Shown here one piece after another: positions 26,701 to 32,701 of a stretch of DNA of 64,000 nucleotides; position 1 is the first letter of the stretch, and the number at the start of each line of letters is the position of its first letter. The DNA is taken from positions 30,526 to 94,525 of the forward strand of contig FZRE01000015.1 in the NCBI GenBank assembly GCA_900199655.1. The letters are read 5' to 3'. A program made the position numbers and the translations under genes. The DNA is from Prevotellaceae bacterium KH2P17 (lineage in GTDB: Bacteria > Bacteroidota > Bacteroidia > Bacteroidales > Bacteroidaceae). The notes beneath the pieces were generated by a model. That model was not told the DNA's origin and did no database searches. It was given only the letters and a program-made list of their open reading frames with translations.

Positions 26701-27187
26701 CGGCCTCTGCCGTAATGGTCTGGCCGTCCCAACTGCGCACGATGCAGCGCACGCACTGCAGGTCCAGCTTCAGCCCATGCCTCTCCTCGGGCGCGAAATG
26801 AGGGATGCGCCGGGCCACATCGGCCGGGATGGCGGTGCTGAACACGGCCGAGACGAGCCTTGCCACCGCCCCCGCGGCCTGCAGAGCCTGCCTGCAGGTC
26901 ATGGGTTCGGGGCCTTTTGACTGCCTCCGGGCGGCTTGCAGGGCCGTGCGGTCGGGCTGCGGGAGGTGGAAACGGGTACAAACCTTGTCAACCTGCGTGA
27001 TGAGTCCGCCCATGGCATGCCGCTCCCCCTGCAGTCCGGCCTGGCAGACAAGCTGCAGGGTCTCGAACACCAGGTGGTTGAGCAGCGTGCCCCCGCCGTC
27101 GCAACTGTCGGCAATGAGCGCCACCCTGTCGTAGAGTTCGCGTGCGGTAATATTGCTGTTGGGGTTGTTTTCCATCCGTTTTGCCAT
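23717..27187 (-). CDS. Dna2-like nuclease-helicase (PD-(D/E)xK plus SF1B helicase)
   Basis: An 1156-residue protein. The middle N-terminal part holds a RecB-like nuclease core, RVDLLTTDLRLLVEQKSGK (Asp347, Glu358-x-Lys360). The helicase domain has Walker A GPPGTGKT (715-722), motif II IIDEASQ (831-837), motif III GDYKQLPAVVQQ, motif V DTVERYQGSQRDIIIYS and motif VI NVAITRARKQLILTGN. This is the order of Dna2/UPF1-type SF1B enzymes, so it probably unwinds and trims DNA ends or flaps. Residues 849-872 (HHPSPITHHPALNTHHPSPT) are encoded by a TGATGGG microrepeat between motifs II and III, an unusual insert. The start is chosen just after a TATCTTTG element; a second Met 12 nt on is equally possible. 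Confidence 0.85.
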   Translation of the reverse strand: MAKRMENNPNSNITARELYDRVALIADSCDGGGTLLNHLVFETLQLVCQAGLQGERHAMGGLITQVDKVCTRFHLPQPDRTALQAARRQSKGPEPMTCRQALQAAGAVARLVSAVFSTAIPADVARRIPHFAPEERHGLKLDLQCVRCIVRSWDGQTITAEADIDAAHTTIEVDIANRRQFADLSYLPRLLREGMQLNLLGCEQAGRRLVPRLVVAEPDYLIDISALAACFEDYGHHPLLYTVNRMKAKPNTRHTVLGNFAGSALDDIINNPRYDMQDTVRSNFREKAMEYATCEDLDPVAFKAEAARQVENIRLMTADLFRSHDRRQALLEPSFVCEKLGLQGRVDLLTTDLRLLVEQKSGKSIYIERNFSNHGAQHLEKHFVQMLLYLGVLRYNFGVSKEHVDSYLMYSRYPLERGLIEEHAYDELFYEAIKLRNRIVAGEYCIAQEGMEALLPALTPAALNTAGMQGYFYETFLRPQLEAVTAPLQHLSELERAYFCRMMRFVTAELVVAKTGGPGSQGTSMADLWSMPTAEKRDSGNIYTGLTISRKERSSGFNGYDTLTLSVPAQGEDFLPNFRPGDMVYLYAYRPGQEPDVRKSFLYKAVMEEIHTATLTLHLTDGLQNPDVIERMPLSAAGFKPLFAIEHAGSDAGGSSAVFSLHELMTAPQPCRDLLLGQREPRRDASRTLTRSYSADYDDMLLRAKQALDYFLLVGPPGTGKTSMALQFMVREALASRGSAASLLLMSYTNRAVDEICDMLVLAGINFIRIGNEFSCDSKFRSHLIGSIVAEHPTLEALRERILATQVIVSTTSMLVSRPFIFALKRFDLAIIDEASQILEPNIIGLLASHHPSPITHHPALNTHHPSPTTPQNIAKFILIGDYKQLPAVVQQDERESAVSESLLLGIGLDNCRNSLFERLIRTEQRSGRTDFIGILRKQGRMHPAIAEFPNRMFYFSERLEPVPLAHQLETELPYTLPAEDEMDQRLKSNRLLFIPSASDETDGTGDKVNEEEAAIVADMLRRIHRFYGQAFDADRTVGVIVPYRNQIAMIRKHIERLGTPQLERISIDTVERYQGSQRDIIIYSFTIKHLYQLDFLTANSFVEAGHTIDRKLNVAITRARKQLILTGNPRLLGRNALFAALIAHIRQRGGYINKV
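24575..24642. repeat. TGATGGG microrepeat inside the helicase gene
   Basis: Nearly uninterrupted GGTGATG/TGATGGG units with one TGTTAAGGGC interruption. The repeat keeps the reading frame (68 bp) and encodes the His/Pro-rich insert. Confidence 0.85.
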
Positions 27188-27249
27188 GCTGAGAGGGCAA
27201 AGATACGAAAAAACAAACGAAAAGCCTTCGCCATGTCTCAATAAATCGC

Positions 27250-27257
27250 TATCTTTG
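27250..27257 (+). promoter_or_regulatory. -7 element of the guanine deaminase gene
   Basis: TATCTTTG lies about 110 nt before the ATG. The minus-strand partner for the helicase gene (27198-27205) is only about 45 bp away, so the two divergent promoters nearly abut. Confidence 0.5.
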
Positions 27258-27366
27258 CCCACGGTGTATGGAATTTGCGCATGCGGGCAGCAGGCCGCAG
27301 GCCTTGTTGCCGTGCGCACTCCGGAAACCGCATTGCTATCAGCAGAACCTAAGCTAACAAAAATAA

Positions 27367-27834
27367 ATGGATAAGAACGAATTGATGCGAAGGGCAATAG
27401 CTCTGAGCGAAGAAAGCGTGAAGAACGGCGGCGGACCATTCGGGGCAGTCATTGCCCGCAATGGGGCAATCATAGCCGAGGCCAGCAACAGCGTGACCAC
27501 CGACCACGACCCGACGGCTCATGCCGAAGTTAACGCCATACGGAAAGCCGCATCCAGGCTGGACACCTTCGACCTCTCGGGCTGCGAGATATACACAAGC
27601 TGCGAGCCGTGCCCCATGTGTCTGGGCGCCATTTACTGGGCTCACCTGGACCGCATCTACTATGCCAACGACCGGAAGGACGCTGCACGCATCGGGTTCG
27701 ACGACGACTTCATCTACCGCGAGATAGCCCTCAGCCCCGCCGAGCGGCACAAGAAGATGGAAATTCTGCTGCCCCAGGAGGCCCGCAGGGCGTTCGAAAT
27801 GTGGCAGCAGAGCGCCGAGAAAACCGCCTACTGA
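27367..27834 (+). CDS. Guanine deaminase-type nucleoside/base deaminase
   Basis: A zinc-dependent deaminase of the CDA/GuaD fold, 155 residues. The zinc and catalytic residues are in TAHAEVNAI (His52, Glu54) and EPCPMCLGAIYW (Cys82, Cys85). The C-terminal segment with YYANDRKDAARIGFDDDFIY and the length both fit Bacillus-type guanine deaminase, which converts guanine to xanthine, rather than tRNA adenosine deaminase TadA. It is monocistronic. The exact base specificity cannot be settled by eye. Confidence 0.8.
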   Translation: MDKNELMRRAIALSEESVKNGGGPFGAVIARNGAIIAEASNSVTTDHDPTAHAEVNAIRKAASRLDTFDLSGCEIYTSCEPCPMCLGAIYWAHLDRIYYANDRKDAARIGFDDDFIYREIALSPAERHKKMEILLPQEARRAFEMWQQSAEKTAY

Positions 27835-27872
27835 CAGCACCCGGCGGGCTGCTCGTTGCGGGCCGTTTTCCC

Positions 27873-27951
27873 GGAGCTATGCTTCAAGCCTCTTGATGCA
27901 GCCCTTCAACGCCCTTGAAGGTATCGTTCAAGGGGCTTGAAGCATAGCTCC
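27873..27951. repeat. TTCAAG/CTTGAA-type repeat, copy 4 (perfect hairpin)
   Basis: The outer arms GGAGCTATGCTTCAAGCC (27873-27890) and GGCTTGAAGCATAGCTCC (27934-27951) are perfect 18-nt inverted repeats. They enclose further TTCAACGCCCTTGAA and TATCGTTCAAGG palindromes. This is the best-preserved member of the family. It sits between the convergent guanine deaminase and MATE genes. Confidence 0.75.
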
Positions 27952-28064
27952 GCCGCAGCGCCCGTAAACAGGCGCCGTGCCGAGGGAGCACCAGGCGTGC
28001 TGCCGAACGAAGAATTACAGCTTGAAATACAGAAGTTGCGGGGAGCCGTGAGCTCTCCGTGAGG

Positions 28065-29453
28065 CTACTCTGTGGCGTGTGCCACGGAGAACCCTTTCAT
28101 CCACTTGCCGCTGAAAAGGCGGATGAGGAAGAGCGTGCCGCGGAACGTCAGTTCGCACGCCATGGCTATCCACACGCCCCGCAGACCGTAGTGAGGGGCC
28201 AGGAGGGCGGCCGTTGTGAGGCGCACAAACCACATGGAGAAGAGGTTTATCATGGCAGGGCGCAGCGTATCGCCCGCACCTATGCACACGCTTGCTGTCA
28301 CGATGGCGGCTGCAAAGAACGGTTCGGCAAAGGCCTCGATGCGCAGCACCTGGGTTCCTAACTGCCTGATGCCCTCTACGGGCGAGAGAACACCAATCAT
28401 CTCCGGGGCAAAGATGTACATCACCACACCCATGAAAGTCATCACGAGCATGCCGATGCCCACCGTCATGTAGGCAAAGTTCTTGCACAAATCGAGCCTG
28501 TTGGCGCCGTGGGTCTGGCCAACGAGCGTGGTGGCAGCGTCGCCTATGCCGTAGCCGGGCATGTAGCAGAGGCTCTCAGCCGTAATGGCAAAGGAGTTGG
28601 CGGCTATGGCGATGTTGCCCAGAGGTGCCACAATGAGCGTACTCACCACCTGGGCACCGCTCATCAAGAACGACTGCACGGCTATGGGGAGGCTTATCTT
28701 GAGCGCGTTCTGCACGTAGTTCCAGTTCCACCTGAAGCGTTCGCGGTCCAAGTTCAGCGCCAGTATCTTGCTTCGCCACATGGCCATGTAGGCCATGGGC
28801 ATGGAGGTGGCAATGTAGGCGCAGGCCGTTCCGATGGCTGCTCCCATCACTCCCAGGTTCAGGATATAGATAAAGAGGTAGTTGAAGATGACGTCGAACA
28901 CGCACATCAGTATGCTCAGCACGCTCGGCGTGTGCATGTTGCCGGCGCTCTTGAGCATCGACGCCGAGAGGTGAAACAACATGACGAAGGGCAGAGTGAG
29001 CGAGTAGATGAGGAAATAGCGTGAGGAATCGGGCGCTATGTCGGCCCCGCCGCCGAGCCAATAGGGCAAGGGAACGTGGATGCCTACGCCGATGGCGCAT
29101 ATCAACACGCTGACCACGGCGCCGCAAGTGAGCCCGTGGCGGAACACCTGGCGCGCTTTGATAAAGTCGTTGGCACCGATGAAGTGAGCCACCTGCACCG
29201 AAAAGCCCATCGACAGGGCACCCATCACGCTGCCCATGAGCCAGGTGGTGGTTTCTATCAGGCCGATGCTGGCCGACGCCTCGGCACCCAGATGGCCTAC
29301 CATGGAGGCATCGATGAAGAACATCAGCACGTTGGTAATCTGCGCAAGCATAGAAGGAATGCTCAAACCGATTATCAGACTGAGTTTATCTGCATTCGTC
29401 AGAGGCCGTCCCTCACGAATACTGGCCAGTAAAGCGTCGCTCTTTTTGCTCAT
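28065..29453 (-). CDS. MATE family efflux transporter
   Basis: A 462-residue inner-membrane exporter with about twelve hydrophobic segments. The N-half has the family pattern LIIGLSIPSMLAQITNVLMFFIDASMVGHLG, and the second half repeats it with SLPIAVQSFLMSGAQVVSTLIVAPLG. The middle has NYLFIYILNLGVMGAAIGTACAYI. MATE pumps extrude cationic drugs or metabolites against Na+ or H+. It is monocistronic with a consensus promoter 20 nt upstream. Confidence 0.93.
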   Translation of the reverse strand: MSKKSDALLASIREGRPLTNADKLSLIIGLSIPSMLAQITNVLMFFIDASMVGHLGAEASASIGLIETTTWLMGSVMGALSMGFSVQVAHFIGANDFIKARQVFRHGLTCGAVVSVLICAIGVGIHVPLPYWLGGGADIAPDSSRYFLIYSLTLPFVMLFHLSASMLKSAGNMHTPSVLSILMCVFDVIFNYLFIYILNLGVMGAAIGTACAYIATSMPMAYMAMWRSKILALNLDRERFRWNWNYVQNALKISLPIAVQSFLMSGAQVVSTLIVAPLGNIAIAANSFAITAESLCYMPGYGIGDAATTLVGQTHGANRLDLCKNFAYMTVGIGMLVMTFMGVVMYIFAPEMIGVLSPVEGIRQLGTQVLRIEAFAEPFFAAAIVTASVCIGAGDTLRPAMINLFSMWFVRLTTAALLAPHYGLRGVWIAMACELTFRGTLFLIRLFSGKWMKGFSVAHATE

Positions 29454-29469
29454 ATTATCCCTTGAATTG

Positions 29470-29501
29470 CAAAGGTACTACTTTTTAAACATTGCCACAA
29501 A
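29470..29501 (-). promoter_or_regulatory. Promoter of the MATE transporter gene
   Basis: On the minus strand, TTTG (29498-29501), 20 bp, TACCTTTG (29470-29477). Confidence 0.75.
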
Positions 29502-29551
29502 CATTAACCCCATAATTGCCAAAGATTGTTGGCAGGCCGGCCTAAAGCTAC

Positions 29552-29588
29552 GAAAAAAGGCAACCCCACTGATGTGGGATTGCCTTCC
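29552..29588 (-). terminator. Terminator after the 26-residue gene
   Basis: AAGGCAA and TTGCCTT, continued by CCCAC/GTGGG with a TCA-type loop, form a long stem, followed on the minus strand by TTTTTTCG. It lies about 40 nt past the small gene's stop. Confidence 0.8.
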
Positions 29589-29626
29589 TCATATTCAAAT
29601 TCTATGTTCTCTCTTATTAAATGGGG

Positions 29627-29707
29627 CTACCACTGTTCCAAGTTGTCTGCCCACATGGCAATTGCGGCGTAGGCCACAAACATGCCCAAAATCAATGTCA
29701 TACTCAT
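29627..29707 (-). CDS. Putative 26-residue membrane protein
   Basis: The frame begins ATGAGTATG and encodes MSMTLILGMFVAYAAIAMWA followed by DNLEQW. That is a single hydrophobic helix with an acidic C-terminus, like small subunits or regulators of membrane complexes (CydX- or KdpF-sized), though it matches none I know. It is supported by AAAGGAAAA before the start and a strong terminator after the stop. A TATCTTTG promoter element (29981-29988, minus strand) lies about 270 nt upstream, across a repetitive leader. It is too short for routine gene calling. Whether the product is the peptide, the leader RNA or both is open. Confidence 0.55.
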   Translation of the reverse strand: MSMTLILGMFVAYAAIAMWADNLEQW

Positions 29708-29727
29708 AATTTTTCCTTTCTTCTAAT

Positions 29728-29988
29728 GATTATCCTGAAAAAGACGTTGTCTCACGACGGGTCGAATTCCTCTTTTACCTATACCTATCTTATCGTTGTC
29801 CCTTCTACAATCTTTAGTTTACCTTACAACTAACACCTTTTCCTGTTACAATCTTTATTTACCTTGCCTAATACCTTTACTCTCTTGTCAATCCTGAAGC
29901 TCTTTGTTACCTTGTTCTAATACCTTTGTTAATCCTGACTTCTTACCTTACTAACAGCCTATTGTTTCCTTTTGACGATGCAAAGATA
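29728..29988 (-). ncRNA. Repetitive leader or small RNA upstream of the 26-residue gene
   Basis: Between the TATCTTTG element and the small gene there is a purine-rich stretch on the minus strand. It is built of imperfect repeats of about 50-60 nt containing AAAGGTATTAG, AAGGTAA and TCAGGATT. No coding frame explains it. It may be a long regulatory 5' leader or an independent RNA. Confidence 0.4.
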
Positions 29989-30111
29989 CAACCATCTGGC
30001 GTATCACGCAATACTTCGAGCCCGCTTTTTGCCAAAAACGGCCTTCTTCTTGACCTATATCAAAGATTTGTGTGCGTACACAACAACCGTTTGTACCTAT
30101 TATATAATAAG

Positions 30112-30146
30112 AAGCGGAGAACCAACCAAGTGTCAATTCTCCGCTT
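30112..30146 (-). terminator. Hairpin terminator of glyS-FKBP operon
   Basis: AAGCGGAGAA/TTCTCCGCTT stem of 10 bp with a 15-nt loop, followed by CTTATTATAT on the minus strand; the T-run is weak. Confidence 0.6.
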
Positions 30147-30151
30147 ACCGT

Positions 30152-30796
30152 TTACTCTGTTATCCATCTTCCGGCCTTTGCCTGTGCACCCGGCACCGTG
30201 GCATCGGGGCGGAAGTAGCTGTCGAGAGTTATGTCGAAAACCAGCGTGGAATATCCGGGAATGCCGCCGCTCGATGAACCCGTCGTGCCGTAACCCAACT
30301 GGTAAGGGATGTAAACGAGCCAGTGGTCGCCGATGTGCATGTTCATCAGCGCCGTTGCAAAGCCGTCTACGTTTTGCGAAACTAACCGTGTAGACGGCTT
30401 GGCGGTCTGCGGATTGAACTCTCCCGACCAGCTCTGGTCGAACACCAGCCCCTGGGTGTAGGTCTTGGAGGGCAAGAGCCGGCCCTGATAATGCACCCGC
30501 ACCGAGTCCGTATAGAGCGGGCTGCCCGAGCCGGTGCCGCTCTTGAGCACCTCGACCACGATGTTGTCGAAGTTGTGAGTGGCCACTCCGTCGTTGAAAG
30601 ACCAGTTACGAATAACCTTCAAGCCCTGACTCGAGGCCGAGGAATAGAGGTTGTTGAAGTACGTTTCGTTTTTGTTCTGCCAGTCGGCGAACTCGTTTTC
30701 GTCGTCGTTCGTCTCCGAGCAGGAGGCCAATCCGGCAACTGCGGCCAGGGCGAAGCACGTTGCCGCGAGGGCGTTATGTATGTACCTGATGTTCAT
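30152..30796 (-). CDS. FKBP-type peptidyl-prolyl isomerase lipoprotein
   Basis: A 214-residue lipoprotein: signal with LASC lipobox (Cys26) followed by an acidic stretch (ETNDDENEFADW). The FKBP domain covers about 85-200: DSVRVHYQGRLL, GLVFDQSW, MHIGDHWLVYIPYQLGYG and STLVFDITLDS. This class speeds folding of exported proteins in the periplasm. The gene starts 2 nt after the glyS stop and is thus in an operon with it, an unusual pairing but common in Bacteroidales. An 18-residue loop of Ser/Gly (TTGSSSGGIPG) is where FKBPs vary. Confidence 0.9.
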   Translation of the reverse strand: MNIRYIHNALAATCFALAAVAGLASCSETNDDENEFADWQNKNETYFNNLYSSASSQGLKVIRNWSFNDGVATHNFDNIVVEVLKSGTGSGSPLYTDSVRVHYQGRLLPSKTYTQGLVFDQSWSGEFNPQTAKPSTRLVSQNVDGFATALMNMHIGDHWLVYIPYQLGYGTTGSSSGGIPGYSTLVFDITLDSYFRPDATVPGAQAKAGRWITE

Positions 30797-30798
30797 GA

Positions 30799-32340
30799 TT
30801 ACTGCAATTTCTTTAATAAAGAGGTGATGCTCACGCGGTCTTCGATAATGGAGCGCAGGCTGCTCACGTCTACCCGCTCCTGCTCCATGGTGTCGCGCGA
30901 GCGCAGTGTGACGCGGTTGTCCTTCAGCGTGTCGCCATCTACGGTTACGCAGAACGGCGTTCCGATGGCGTCCTGGCGGCGATAGCGCTTGCCGATGGAG
31001 TCCTTCACCTCGATGTGGGTATTGAAGTGGAACTTCAACTGGTCTGCTATCTCCTGCGCCTTCTCGGGCAGTCCGTCCTTGTTAACTAAGGGCAGGACGG
31101 CACACTTTACCGGAGCCAGCGCCTCGGGCAGCCTGAGCACCACGCGCGAAGAGCCGTTTCCGAGATCTTCCTCGGTATAAGAGTGGCACATCACGGAGAG
31201 GAACATGCGGTCTACACCGATGGAAGTCTCCACGTCGAAGGGTGTGTAGCTCTCGTTGGTGTCGGGGTCGAAGTATTTAATCTGCCGCCCCGAGAACTTC
31301 TCGTGCTGCGAGAGATCGTAGTTGGTGCGTGAGTGTATGCCTTCTACTTCCTTGAACCCGAAGGGCATGTTGAACTCTATGTCGGTGGCGGCGTTGGCAT
31401 AGTGGGCCAGTTTCTCGTGGTCGTGGAAGCGGTAGTTGTCGTTACCCATGCCCAAGGCCTTGTGCCAAGCCATGCGGTGTTGCTTCCAGTACTCGAACCA
31501 CTCCATCTCGGTGCCGGGCTTGCAGAAGAACTGCATCTCCATTTGTTCAAACTCCCGCATGCGGAAAACGAACTGACGGGCCACTATCTCGTTGCGGAAC
31601 GCCTTGCCTATCTGGGCGATGCCGAAGGGCAGCTTCATGCGACCGGTCTTCTGTACGTTGAGGTAATTGACGAATATACCTTGTGCCGTCTCGGGCCGGA
31701 GATATATTCTGCTGGCGCCATCGGCGGTAGAACCAACCTCGGTAGAGAACATGAGGTTGAACTGACGCACGTCGGTCCAGTTCTTGGTGCCGCTGATGGG
31801 GTCGGCGATACCTTCGTCGAGGATAATCTGCTTCAGCCCTTCAAGGTCCGGACCCTGCATGGCCTGGGTGTAGCGGGCATGCAGAGCGTCGCGCTTCTGC
31901 TGGTGTTCAAGCACCCGGGGGTTGGTTTCACGGAACTTGACTTCATCGAACGCCTCGCCAAACTTCTTGCTTGCTTTGGCCACCTCCTTCTGTATCTTCT
32001 CGTCGTACTTGGCTATCTGGTCCTCGATGAGCACGTCGGCACGGTAGCGCTTCTTGGAGTCGCGGTTGTCGATGAGCGGGTCGTTGAAAGCGTCAACATG
32101 CCCCGAAGCCTTCCACACCGTTGGGTGCATGAAGATGGAGGCATCGATGCCCACGATGTTGGAGTGCAAGAGCACCATGCTCTTCCACCAGTATTCCTTG
32201 ATATTGTTCTTCAGTTCCACGCCGTTCTGTCCGTAGTCGTAGACTGCGGCGAGGCCATCGTAAATCTCACTGCTGGGAAAGACGAAGCCATACTCCTTGC
32301 AATGGCTCACTATCTTCTTGAAAACATCTTCTTGTGCCAT
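30799..32340 (-). CDS. glyS: Glycyl-tRNA synthetase (single-chain type)
   Basis: Charges tRNA-Gly. The 513-residue protein is the eukaryote/archaea-like alpha2 form, not the split alpha/beta form of many bacteria: N-terminal SSEIYDGLAAVYDYGQNG, class II motif 2 region FRNEIVARQFVFRMREFEQMEMQFF, and motif 3 in LPLVNKDG with a C-terminal anticodon-binding domain. The start is chosen at MAQEDVFKK, a few bases after a Bacteroidetes TATCTTTG element (32368-32375); a longer in-frame extension lacks support. It is co-transcribed with the FKBP gene. Confidence 0.95.
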   Translation of the reverse strand: MAQEDVFKKIVSHCKEYGFVFPSSEIYDGLAAVYDYGQNGVELKNNIKEYWWKSMVLLHSNIVGIDASIFMHPTVWKASGHVDAFNDPLIDNRDSKKRYRADVLIEDQIAKYDEKIQKEVAKASKKFGEAFDEVKFRETNPRVLEHQQKRDALHARYTQAMQGPDLEGLKQIILDEGIADPISGTKNWTDVRQFNLMFSTEVGSTADGASRIYLRPETAQGIFVNYLNVQKTGRMKLPFGIAQIGKAFRNEIVARQFVFRMREFEQMEMQFFCKPGTEMEWFEYWKQHRMAWHKALGMGNDNYRFHDHEKLAHYANAATDIEFNMPFGFKEVEGIHSRTNYDLSQHEKFSGRQIKYFDPDTNESYTPFDVETSIGVDRMFLSVMCHSYTEEDLGNGSSRVVLRLPEALAPVKCAVLPLVNKDGLPEKAQEIADQLKFHFNTHIEVKDSIGKRYRRQDAIGTPFCVTVDGDTLKDNRVTLRSRDTMEQERVDVSSLRSIIEDRVSITSLLKKLQ

Positions 32341-32503
32341 AATCTCTTTTAATTCGATTTTTGCCTGCAAAGATAAGGTTTTTTGGCGAATTAAAGCGCA
32401 TGGCGCGCGTTAAAATAGAGTAAATAGCGCCGCCCGGCGGGTTGGGAAGACGCAACTGAGGGGGCTGACCGGCCGGCTTGCGGGGCTTGAATGGGGTGAG
32501 CGG

Positions 32504-32573
32504 GAACTTTCGACACTTGTCGCACAATCATTTGACAGGTGTCGCACAATCGTGCGACAAGTGTCGAAAGTTC
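32504..32573 (+). repeat. 70-bp palindromic intergenic element, copy B
   Basis: This copy has near-perfect 35-bp arms: the first 22 nt (GAACTTTCGACACTTGTCGC and AC) are exactly inverted at the other end. It lies in the 361-bp gap between the divergent glyS and parC genes, so it cannot serve either as a terminator. The remainder of the gap holds the two promoters. Confidence 0.85.
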
Positions 32574-32644
32574 GCAAAGCATATCTCCGGGGAGACGCTT
32601 TAACGCTCCCGGGGAGCCGAAAACGCCCAAAGGCGGTTGATTTT

Positions 32645-32675
32645 TTTGCCGTCTCGAAAAATTATCTTATCTTTG
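32645..32675 (+). promoter_or_regulatory. Promoter of parC with overlapping palindrome
   Basis: TTTG (32645-32648), 19 bp, TATCTTTG (32668-32675). AAATTATC (32659-32666) and GATAATTT (32680-32687) form an inverted repeat bracketing the -7 element, a possible operator. Confidence 0.65.
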
Positions 32676-32701
32676 CAAGGATAATTTGAACCGCACTCAA
32701 T

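Noticed and set aside
25070..26920. 616-residue open frame on the plus strand
   Set aside because: Opposite the nuclease-helicase gene, with no recognisable motif or ribosome site.
32504..32573. 70-bp element as a terminator for glyS or parC
   Set aside because: Both genes start, rather than end, at this gap, and there is no T-run after the hairpin.
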